Both the position numbers and the translations under genes were made by a program. A stretch of DNA of 64,000 nt from Anthopleura xanthogrammica (Eukaryota > Cnidaria > Anthozoa > Actiniaria > Actiniidae). The stretch is taken from positions 9,486,858 through 9,550,857 of the forward strand of contig OZ025214.1 of assembly GCA_964019055.1 (NCBI GenBank). The letters are read 5' to 3'. Shown one piece after another: positions 24,796 to 36,600 of the stretch. How positions within the stretch are numbered: the stretch's first letter is position 1; each line of letters starts with the position of its first letter. Below the pieces are notes generated by a model that did no database searches, was not told the DNA's origin, and was given only the letters and a program-made list of their open reading frames with translations.

Positions 24796-25480
24796 ATGTC
24801 TTGTGATTTAGCAACCTGGCATAAAAAAAAACAAAATGTCATGGAAAATCAAAGACAAAGGTAACCATTTTTTCCTTTAAAATTTACATTGTTATACATT
24901 CAATTCTTTTGAAAATGCTGCTCATGTCCCAATGAATTAAAAAAAAAATAATTCATACTCATCAATATTGACTTTTAAGTATTTGCATGTCAATTCATTC
25001 CATTACTTGAAGGTCCCCAGTTTGCATGGTGTCCCCAGTTTGAATGAGGTCCCCAGTTTGAATGAGGTCCCAAGCTGTTGGCATGGGGTCCCCAGTTTGC
25101 ATGAGGTCCCAAGCTGTTGGCATGGGGTCCCCAGTTTGAATGAGGTCCCCAGCTGCTTGCATGGGGTCCCCAGTTTGCATGAGGTCCCAAGCTGTTGGCA
25201 TGGGGTCCCCAGTTTGCATGAGGTCCCCAGTTTGCATGGGGTCCCCAGATTGTAGGTGTGTTTTCCGTTACACATTCTTAAATCAGCCCTAAACTCATTC
25301 AATAGCTATGATATTGTGCTAAGGATTCTTATTTGGGTAGTTTTTTTCTATTATCCCACAAAGTCACCCTTTCTGATCTAAGGGAAAGTTCTATTAGACC
25401 ATCCAAATTCTTCTATATTCCTACTTCACTATTCATTCACACTTTCAGTATAACATCTCATAATCTAGATCTCCTATGCA

Positions 25481-25992
25481 CTTGAACAAATCTTCAAGAA
25501 AACCAATCTCTACTGTTGCTAAATTACACATTATTATTCTTTACGACTATGCACAGATTGGTGTCGTGAAAAATCATGTTTTACCTAAACACATTAGAAG
25601 TCCAAATGATAAAATTTTACTCGATCACATTTTTACTGTACCTGTGTTCATCGAGCCATGTCCGCAAAAGCGGAAAATTCCCTCCTGTTCGTCCTTACTG
25701 TCATCAGCGTTTTTCAGCAAAGTGTGAACAGGTTTACTTAACACTTTAAAAGAAATACTGTCCCTTGCCGACTGAACTCTTTCTTCTTTGGAATTCGAAG
25801 TTTTCAACTGAAAAATCCAACAATTATCTTCCCCTAGAGGGGGATCAATAATAATCAAAATGTTTTGTATTCTCAACCCAACCTCGTTCCCAGGACCTTC
25901 TCACGAAAAATCAGCTCAATGAAATACTTTGGGAGATCTAGGGAAACGCCAATGTGGGCTTGAAATGAAAGTGGGGGCAACTGTTCAAACAA
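25481..25992. other. Non-repetitive stretch between array and right arm
   Basis: No recognisable gene. A minus-strand open frame of 83 codons (25,625-25,876) has no domain I can name and no splice or start support. Confidence 0.4.
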
Positions 25993-28097
25993 GCATATCA
26001 ACCGAAAATTATAAACTAAAAACCGTAATTTAGGGGGGAGGATGCTTTTAGCATACCAACCACGTACGCTCTAGTCCAAAGCTTGAAGTACTACCTTATT
26101 ATTACTAATTTTCGCGGGTCTTAATTAATTTCGCGATTTTCGCGATTTTCGAAAAATCGCGAAATTAAAGACCCACGAATAAAAGTTTACGCGAAAATTA
26201 AACACGCGAAATTTAATACCCTGCTATATTTCTTTGATCATGGACGGATACATTGAATTAATGGTTTACAAATGTTGTCCGCATGGACCAATTTCATAGT
26301 TTGTTATACAGTGCCTATATGGTTGTGCTTCAGTTTTGTAGGTGAGTTTATACCTTCAGTTGTTTCAATTCTTCAATTTTTTTAATGGCCAAATCGCGAA
26401 ATTTAGTTCCCTTAAACGTATTTTTTTGGCTAGACTTGCCACGAGTCGGCCTCAGCGTCCTTGGGGGGGATTAATGCGAGCGAAGCGAGGCGTTAATGAG
26501 ACCGCAAAGCGGACTTTTTAGAAAGTCTATTTTTGGCCAAATCGCAAAATTAAAGACCCGCGAAATATGCCAGTTCCATTTTCGCGAAATTGAGTACCCG
26601 CGAAAATAAGTAACAATAAGGTAATAATAATAGCGAGTATTTGCATAACAATAGATAATGCAATGCCCTACCCCGTCCTCGGGATCCCAGCGGATCAACC
26701 AATAAGCATGAAGTATAGTTAGACAATGCATATAATAGTATCGTTATTGCTACTACTTTTTGATTGGTTGGGCTTTTGAATTTCTACTTCCGGTACACGT
26801 CCCAACAGATTTCGTGCCCAGGGGTATTTTTCTAGTAGCGAGGAACGAGCGACAGAATTTTACCCCTTGTTCCCGAGGATGCAGGAGCCCTCAATGGCAT
26901 TATTGTCAGTTGCTGCAACGATTTGCGAATAGTAGAACTTAGTTCTCTTTTTTGCAACGCCGGTTCGCTCTAATACCGTTGGAAGTCAAAGATGTTGTTC
27001 ATATATATCACCATAGCATAAATCATTTTTCTTGTCCGCGCAGGTATGGAATCTAGCATCTTCATGACTAAGAGGGGTAAGAATTGTTTTACGAAACAAC
27101 CAAGTTGGACGCATCAAGCATTCCGCGCTACTGCTCTAAGCGCATGCTCAGGGGATTAAAAAGGGGGATAATATTTTGTAGAATATGCAATTTTTTTGGT
27201 ATATTTGACTCAAAATTCGCTTAACGGTACGTGATCTTGAATATTTAATGAAAATTTTGTTTGACAAGAAAAATACAACTAAAATATAACATGTTTTACA
27301 AAATATTATCTCACTTTTTAATCCCCTGAGCATGCGCTTAGAGCAGTCGCGCGGAATGCTTGATGCGTGATGCGTGTATATTTGCACAAGATTCTGATTG
27401 GGTACCCTGTGCTTTCTTCAGCGCGCAAGTGATCGAAGTCAAGTCTAATAACCAATCAGAAGTCAAAATGTTTATCCAAATAAGGTGCGCGGGGAGGGGG
27501 GGTGCAGCCTCATTCGCTGGGAACGAGATAGCAGGGGGGGGCATTGATCACTATTCCGGTAAATCTTGTTTATAACCTGTTGAACCTGTTTTTTCGCGGC
27601 AAAAATATTTGCTTATCCAATCACAGCTGTGTCTTTTCGCGCGAAAAATGACTATAAACCCTTGGAGGGATGCGAGGGATGATCATATTTCTCCACTGAA
27701 GCATATAGCAAGTGAGGGACAACTTCTTGGGCACTATCAATAGGTATATCTTATTTTCTTAGCCACATTATAAACTAAAATTATAGTGGGGGTAGGCAAA
27801 CGACATTTTAAACTGTAATCACACTAATTTTTGCTCTTTTTTATATTAGATTCAGTGATTTTGGGCCCGACCTTACTGAATGGCTTGATCCCTGGTTCAT
27901 TTTCAAGTGTAAGTACAGGATTTCACGCTTATTTCATAAACTGAAAACCATAATTTCCCACCCTAGCCTTAAAAGGGATTTTAAGGGATTGCTTGCAATG
28001 CTGGTGTAATTTACTTTTTTTTTACCGCAAAAGATTTTTTCTCATTGGTCACACCTTCCAGGTTCGTTTTCATTCAATGAAAGGTGGTATTCCAAGA
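25993..28097 (-). repeat. Right arm of giant inverted repeat (uninterrupted)
   Basis: Reverse complement of the left arm at 1-6,612, without its two insertions, so this copy shows the original 2.1-kb arm. Similarity starts abruptly at 25,993 (AAGCATATCAACCG) and runs at least to 28,097 (GGTATTCCAAG), where the left partner runs off the window. It contains the same CGCGAAA-rich palindromic section (26,100-26,220) and the same nested 270-bp fold-back element (about 27,105-27,370). Together the arms could be the terminal inverted repeats of a giant non-autonomous transposon or a palindromic duplication; the sequence alone does not decide. Confidence 0.9.
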
Positions 28098-30636
28098 GTC
28101 AGAACACTTTTTTTCGGTTTCTGATCTTAGATGTAATAAAGAGACAAATAGAATAAACCTATTAAATATAAATAAGGCACGAGTTAAGGATTATTTAGAC
28201 ATTATTTTATATACTGGTCATTCAAAATTTCACAATTTATGATTTTTGATCGTGAATGACGAGCGCGATGAGAAGCAAAATCTATTTCAGATCATAAACA
28301 TACTCAAACCTGCATTTGAATGATTTTTGTTTTGTTCACTTGTGATCGTATTGATAAAAATTTCTGGGGGTGCTCTCTTTAGTTAAAAGTTAAGTGAAAA
28401 TTTCTGCTTTTAATTAGCTCGAAGTTTTTGACTAAAAAGCTTACTGATTTACGATCGTCATTTATGAAGACTGATGATGTGAAGAAAAATCCATATTTAT
28501 TTTTCTAAACATATTAAAATTTGTACGTGACTGAATTTTTCACTTCTGATTGTATTAATACAAGTTTTTAGTGGGTGTTCACTATAGCAAAAACTAATTT
28601 TGAATTGAGAATTCTGTTGTGAACTCGAAAATAACAAAGAAATAGAAAAACCGGTAAAAAAGTTTTTGTTTGTTTCTATAACAACGTTTTCAAAGTGACA
28701 CCGCTGACCTTCCTTTATTTTAGCGGATCCGGAAATATGTCACAATTTATCAAAGTGACTAAACTGGGCCAATAAACCGGAAATTAACACACATAACTTC
28801 AAACCTTTTTTGAACTAGTACTAATTGCGTTAAGGTGACTCCCAACTAATGAGAACGAAATTCGCTCGTTTTGCGTCAAAAATATTCCATTATTTTTTTA
28901 GGAGTCGCCTTTGTTATACGGATTAATTCTCGAACGGTGTTCTTTTATAACTTTGCCCGCGAAAAAATCGAACGATTTAGACAAAAAAAAAATTAGATTT
29001 GGGGTAAATAAACTGTCATAACTATTTTTGCTAGATCAGAAAAAAAATATATATATAGTGCAATTTACTGAAAGATTTTGACGGTTTACCGGTTTACTAA
29101 TTTTCTAATTTTAATAGCAGTCAAAACATTTCGAAAAACTGAACCTATCAGTATGTTCAAAACGTGTAAAATAGTTGAAAAATTTTAATTATATTTAAAA
29201 ATTAATCTTCTCATGGCTTTTATCGGTTTTTTTTTCTTCTTCTTTTAATTTTTTTTTTTTTGCTTTTCAAGTTTGTTGAAATTTTCTTTGATGAAGTTAT
29301 TTTAAGTCATTTGATCAAGAGAAAACGAAAAACGTAGCGCGCGTTGCATTTGGCACGTTTGAACAGGGGAAGATAACTTCTCTGAACTATACAAAGACAT
29401 ATTTCTATCTAAATTTTGTTTTGCATACATATTCTTTGTTTGGCTTTTGAACAAGGTAGCAAAACTTCAAAATACTTTGTGAAAAAGTGAAAATCAGTCA
29501 CAGAACTCCATTGAATTTTTGTTAGGTTAACCACATGGCAAACACATGCGAATTATAAAACTTGGATTTTAGCTTAAGACAGATTTCCTTACTTTTAACC
29601 TTTTACCTTAAACTTTCTTCTTTGCTTTTTTCTTTTCTTCAGCTATAAGCTAAAATTCTTTCAAAATATGATTTTTGGAATCTAGAAAAACGAAATTAAA
29701 ATTTGTCTTAGCATGAAAAACAAAAGCAAACAATGAAGACAAGATAATTCAGCTGGTGCGCTCAAAATATCTGGAGAACTTACCTTATGGACTCGAAGTA
29801 TTTGGTTTTGTAGCAAAATAATAACAAAAAAATCATAAAAAACAAGCAAAATAATAACGAAAAAGCATAAAAAAGCACAGTAGGAAAGAGTCGAGGGAAG
29901 CATGGCTGGCGTCGCATTTCACACGTCAGCTCCCCCGTGGCGTGGAATGCGTACGCATGCTCACAGGATGCCCAATATTCTCCCATTTTCACGACCCTCC
30001 AACCCCTCCCCCCCAATATGTTACAGGCGTAACTATTATCGTTATCATTAAAATAATTCTGAGGGGAGCCAGGATAATTAATTCCAATCAGCAGGGAGGG
30101 TTTTATTATTTTCAATTAATTATTTACAATTTAATATCTCATCATCTTCCTAATCCAGGTATATAAGAAAAAAACATAAAAAGAATGGGATAATTATTTT
30201 TTAACTAATAAACCAATAATTAAAAAAAAAATGTTAAGTGTTGGTGTAAATGCTATATTGAGCTATTTTCATTTTTCATACAATTGTGATCCTTTGTGAG
30301 TTTGGGTCCAGAAAAAAATGACCGGCCTCTCAAAAAAATCATTGTTCTCCAGTGGAAGTGGAGGACCAGGAATTGAAAGAATGTTGCAAATTATCATATT
30401 TTGAAGAGCCTTAATTTCAGATATTTTGGGGGGGGGGGGGGGGATGGATGGATGCCCAACTCCTTAGATGCTCCAGCCTTCTGAAGTAATTAGTTAACCA
30501 AATCAATATTATGTACTTCTTAATTATGAGAGTACATGATAGAAAAATCATATTAACTCTGGTATTTTGTACATCTTTCCTAATAATGTAATATTTATAC
30601 CGTATTCTATTCTCTTATTGAAATGTTTATCCCCAG
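28098..30636. other. AT-rich region upstream of the SET gene
   Basis: No gene or domain is supported here. It contains poly-T and poly-A runs, a 16-base poly-G tract (30,428-30,443) and nothing that reads as a coding exon. It should hold the promoter and the 5' UTR exon or exons of the gene that starts at 30,650, because that start codon lies in an exon with its own acceptor at 30,636; I cannot locate them. Confidence 0.5.
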
Positions 30637-30649
30637 CTTAAATCTAAAG

Positions 30650-33600
30650 ATGAGTAATCAAGCAAAGTCAAGTGTAAGTAATTTTTCTCATGTATGTAAA
30701 GCATCCTCATCCTCATCAAGAATATCACATCTGAGTGACTACCACAACTAACACCACCACCACCTGGCACCACTGCCACTGCAACCATTACCAACATCAT
30801 CACCACAGGGGCAGATCCAGGGAAGGGGTGCATGGGGTGCACAACCGCTCCGTGAGGTGAAGATTGTATAGTAAATAATGGCTTTAATAATATCTATTTT
30901 TGCTGCTCGTGTCCCTAAAGTAAGCAGTACAGCCCTTCCTGAGCAAGATTCAGAGGGTGCACACCTCCCTGAAAAAATTCCTGGATCTGCCCTGCACTGT
31001 CACCATCACCATCACATGGGATTTGCAGTGGATTCAACAGATAGAATTCTAATTCTAATTTTAATTTAGAAGTTGTAGAGGAAAGAAAACCAGAGAACCT
31101 GGAGGAAAACCCTCAAGTGACAAACAACTGAGTTTAGGATTATAAGGAATAAAAAACAATATAGTAAAATTTTATTCAACACTATTTTTATTAGGCCCAT
31201 AAATTAACCCACACTTTATCTTTTTATTTTAGAATCGTGGAAAGACAGATCATTTTGAACTTACAAAATGGCTTGACTGTGCTCACGATAGGCCTGGGTT
31301 GAAGGCCCTATACATTAACGACTACATTGGTATGGATTGATTTTCTTGTTATTACTTATTTAATACAGTATGATTTACACAAAGACATCATAAATTAAAA
31401 CTAAAAAATTAAAGAAATTCAAACTAAGCAATTGCACTAAAACCATGAAAGAAAAAAATATACAATACAAAGTTGTTTTTGACAAATAGTAGCTATTTAG
31501 TGACAATTAGTCACTATCACTCAACCAGAACATGCATTGCACAATGCATGTTCTGGTTGAGTGGTAGTGACTTAGAGCCACTAAAACAGCTACTATCATA
31601 TTTTGTACAAAATAACTTATTCATGGTTTTAGTGTTATCGTTCTATCAGAATGAATAAATTATTTAACAATTATTCACCAAAGGTGAAGTGATTATTGGT
31701 GGTATTTACCAAGATATAGTCAAGGTAAATATTTATCAATAATCACAGAGCCTAAGGTGAATAATTGTTTTAGGATCATTACAGAGGTGATTATTCAAAA
31801 ACATCAATTTATTTCTTAAATTCTTATTATTTTGGTGTTTTAAAAGAAGAAAATATCAAGAAATGAAGCACTCACAATCCTATATTCACCTGTAGGTGAT
31901 TATAGCGAAATAGTTAGAAGTTCTCAGCACTTGTCATTTTCTTTAATCACCTGGGTAATGATACTAATACTAAATATTCTTCACCTTAAAGGTCAGGGAG
32001 TGTTTGCAAATAAGAGCTTTGAGAAAAATGATTTTCTTCTGGAATACAAAGGAGATTTAATATCAGAAGAAGAGGCAGAGAGAAGAGAAAAACTGTATGA
32101 TGCTGTCCCAGGAGTAGGAAGCTTCCTCTTTTTTTTTAATGACAGCTATGGGATCCCTATATGGTGAGTTTAATTTTGAAAGACTAGACAGTTCTTATAT
32201 CAAAAGTACTTTGATGAAATGGAAGGTGACCCAGGTTTAAGCCCTGCTGTCAGGTTTGATGTTGTGTGTGAATAGAATTGTTTGTTTGTTCTCCTGTCCT
32301 TCGAGGGTTTTCTCCAGGTTCTCTGGTTTTCGTCCCTCCACAAAAATCAACTTCTAAATTCTAATTTGATCTATTGGTGACCTTCTAATTGGTTTTCTAA
32401 ACTTGTAAGGCTCACCGTCCACTTTGGATTGACAGTTGAGACAGTGGAGCACTCCAAAAAGCAGAGGAGCTAAGATGGAAAAATACAGAAAATTAGTATG
32501 GAAAGGAGGTGGTGGGAGGTGGGGTACCATGGGGGGGGGGGGGGGGGGGGATGGGGCTAGTTAAGAAAGAAAAAATAAGGAAATGGCTAGTATGCAAGAA
32601 GGGAAAACATCGCTGCACCTGGCTGAAATTTTTGTTTATTTGTACACTGTTTAACTCACATTAGACCTAATGCTTTTTTTTATGCATGGACAAGCAGCAT
32701 AGATGCCACATATACCGAAGGATTAGGAAGGCTTGTTAATGATAGCCCTCCTCGTTATGCCAATTGCACCATCAAAAAAATAAAGTCAAACGACAAAATG
32801 CATCTTTGCATATTTGCGAAAAAAAATATCAACAAAGGAGAGGAGCTCCGATATGATTATGGGATAAAAGACCTTCCATGGAGGAAAAAAGGTAACCTTT
32901 CAAAAGTGTGAATTACCTATTTAAATGATATATAATTCCAACTTTTTAGAACTTTAATAAACTACATTGATCTATTGATCTTTCAGGCAAAAATACCTCA
33001 AAACCATGCAGATTTGAGGGTAAGCTTGTAATTTTCCAGCCAATTTCCAGAACACAAAAATATAATATAATACAATTATCATAGTCTATATATAGCTCTT
33101 ATTAACCGAGTGCAAGCTCCGTACTGTAAGTTATGGACCAAGTTTTTCCACTGTCCTCTTTGCTCTGGCTTATATTTGGATAGGCTTATTTTTGAATGGA
33201 AAATCGATGGGGTTACATTTTAGGATGGTATTTTCTGTCTTCAAATTTTGTTAACCTGGAATTTCTGTTCGAATTGACAACAATGTTTACATACGTTTCG
33301 ACAATGTAACCACATGGTTTTACACAAAATGATCAAGTCTTAAGTCTTAAGTCCAGGTCATTCGGGGTGACAGTTGCTTCATCTGAGTTGACATCACTTT
33401 CATATTGTTTTAAAGTCATGATTACATAGTGTTTTTCTGGTTAGTGGGTTTATATTTGGGTGGGCTTATTATAGGAAGGAATTTTTTCATTAGAAATCAG
33501 GGGGGCTTGTTTTTTGAAGGTCCTTTTTTTCAGAGGTTTACAGTACCTGATAAAACATGTCTACTTCAAGAAATATTAATTTATCATGTATCACTTTGAT

Positions 33601-36600
33601 GGATGGATTTATATCAAGCTACTTTAACTTCAACTCTATTTTCAACTCTATGTCAACAGATGATTCAGAAATACCCTCTGAAGAACATGGTGAGTCAACA
33701 ATGCTTAAACCATGCAAAATATCTTATGTACAGTATCTTATATATATCATATGTATATCATATTACAATATATTATACTTTATATTATATATTCTCATAA
33801 AGTAGCTTTTGCTATCAATAAATATATGAAAACACTAAATGGGTGGACAACCAAATAAATGAATAATTCATTGTTGAGGGATTGATTAATTTCTTTGGCT
33901 ATACATTACTAATGATAATAATATTAACTTCTTATCTTATTCATCAACAGCTGAAAGATCATCCACTATAACAGATAAACAGGAATCAGCAACACCAAGT
34001 ATGCTTACTCTAGTACTATGCACTATACCGCTATCCGATAAACTGATGGAGGGATTGATTAATTTCTTTGGCTATACATTACTAATGATAATAATATTAA
34101 CTTCTTATTTTATTCATCAACAGCTGAAAGATCATCCACTATAACAGATAAAAAGGAATCAGCAACACCAAGTATGCTTACTCTAGTACTATGCACTATA
34201 CCGCTATCCGATAAACTGATGGAGGGATTGATTAATTTCTTTGGCTATACATTACTAATGATAATAATATTAACTTCTTATCTTATTCATCAACAGCTGA
34301 AAGATCATCCACTATAACAGATAAAAAGGAATCAGCAACACCAAGTATGCTTACTCTAGTACTATGCACTATACCGCTATCCGATAAACTGATGGAGGGA
34401 TTGATTAATTTCTTTGGCTATACATTACTAATGATAATAATATTAACTTCTTATCTTATTCATCAACAGCTGAAAGATCATCCACTATAACAGATAAACA
34501 GGAATCAGCAACACCAAGTATGCTAACTCTAGTACTATGCACTATACCGCTATCCGATAAACTGATGGAGGGATTGATTAATTTCTTTGGCTATACATTA
34601 CTAATGATAATAATATTAACTTCTTATCTTATTCATCAACAGCTGAAAGATCATCCACTATAACAGATAAACAGGAATCAGCAACACCAAGTATGCTTAC
34701 TCTAGTACTATGCACTATACTGCTATCCGAAAAACTGATGGAGGGATTGATTAATTTCTTTGGCTATACATTACTAATGATAATAATATTAACTTCTTAT
34801 CTTATTCATCAACAGCTGAAAGATCATCCACTATAACAGATAAACAGGAATCAGCAACACCAAGTATGCTTACTCTAGTACTATGCACTATACCGCTATC
34901 CGATAAACTGATGGAGGGATTGACTAATTTCTTTGGCTATACATTACTAATGATAATAATATTAACTTCTTATCTTATTCATCAACAGCTGAAAGATCAT
35001 CCACTATAACAGATAAACAGGAATCAGCAACACCAAGTATGCTTACTCTAGTACTATGCACAATACCGCTATCCGATAAACTGATGGAGGGATTGATTAA
35101 TTTCTTTGGCTATACATTACTAATGATAATAATATTAACTTCTTATCTTATTCATCAACAGCTGAAAGATTATCCACTATAACAGATAAACAGGAATCAG
35201 CAACACCAAGTATGCTTACTCTAGTACTATGCACTATACCGCTATCCGATAAACTGATGGAGGGATTGATTAATTTCTTTGGCTATACATTACTAATGAT
35301 AATAATATTAACTTCTTATCTTATTCATCAACAGCTGAAAGATCATCCACTATAACAGATAAACAGGAATCAGCAACACCAAGTATGCTAACTCTAGTAC
35401 TATGCACTATACCGCTATCCGATAAACTGATGGAGGGATTGATTAATTTCTTTGGCTATACATTACTAATGATAATAATATTAACTTCTTATCTTATTCA
35501 TCAACAGCTGAAAGATCATCCACTATAACAGATAAACAGGAATCAGCAACACCAAGTATGCTTACTCTAGTACTATGCACTATACCGCTATCCGATAAAC
35601 TGATGGAGGGATTGATTAATTTCTTTGGCTATACATTACTAATGATAATAATATTAACTTCTTATCTTATTCATCAACAGCTGAAAGATCATCCACTATA
35701 ACAGATAAACAGGAATCAGCAACACCAAGTATGCTTACTCTAGTACTATGCACTATACCGCTATCCGTTAAACTGATGGAGGGATTGATTAATTTCTTTG
35801 GCTATACATTACTAATGACTTCTTATCTTATTCATCAACAGCTGAAAGATCATCCACTATAACAGATAAACAGGAATCAGCAACACCAAGTATGCTTACT
35901 CTAGTACTATGCACTATACCGCTATCCGATAAACTGATGGAGGGATTGATTAATTTCTTTGGCTATACATTACTAATGATAATAATATTAACTTCTTATC
36001 TTATTCATCAACAGCTGAAAGATCATCCACTATAACAGATAAACAGGAATCAGCAACACCAAGTATGCTTACTCTAGTACTATGCACTATACCGCTATCC
36101 GTTAAACTGATGGAGGGATTGATTAATTTCTTTGGCTATACATTACTAATGACTTCTTATCTTATTCATCAACAGCTGAAAGATCATCCACTATAACAGA
36201 TAAACAGGAATCAGCAACACTAAGTATGCTTACTCTAGTACTATGCACTATACCGCTATCCGATAAACTGATGGAGGGATTGATTAATTTCTTTGGCTAT
36301 ACATTACTAATGATAATAATATTAACTTCTTATCTTATTCATCAACAGCTGAAAGATCATCCACTATAACAGATAAACAGGAATCAGCAACACCAAGTAT
36401 GCTTACTCTAGTACTATGCACTATACCGCTATTCGATAAACTGATGGAGGGATTGATTAATTTCTTTGGCTATACATTACTAATGATAATAGTATTAACT
36501 TCTTATCTTATTCATCAACAGCTGAAAGATCATCCACTATAACAGATAAACAGGAATCAGCAACACTAAGTATGCTTACTCTAGTACTATGTACTATACC

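Larger units (their letters stand above)
9890..25480 (+). repeat. 15.5-kb higher-order GGTCCCCAG minisatellite array
   Basis: Twenty-four copies of a 350-400-bp spacer (from TGTAGGTGTGTTTTCC to CTTCTCAAGTCCC) alternate with blocks of 3 to 13 short units of the form GGTCCCCAGTTTGCATGA, 18-22 bp each. Spacers start near 10,081, 10,805, 11,273, 11,607, 12,180, 12,727, 13,410, 13,978, 14,524, 15,097, 15,644, 16,324, 16,892, 17,439, 18,122, 18,690, 19,470, 20,178, 21,251, 21,933, 22,504, 23,282, 23,991 and 25,254. The units read open in several frames on both strands (MGSPVCMRSQ, LGTPCKLGT and so on) because the period is near a multiple of three and stops are rare; these are not genes. It sits centrally between the two inverted arms. 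Confidence 0.95.

Noticed and set aside
10558..25302. Dozens of overlapping open frames on both strands (MGSPVCMRSQ, LGTPCKLGT, GPHANWGPHAN)
   Set aside because: They are translations of GGTCCCCAG repeat units, present in several frames at once, with no start context, splice sites or domain.
25625..25876. Minus-strand 83-codon frame with a DPPLGEDNCWIFQLK stretch
   Set aside because: No recognisable domain, splice signals or second copy; left as unexplained sequence between the array and the right arm.
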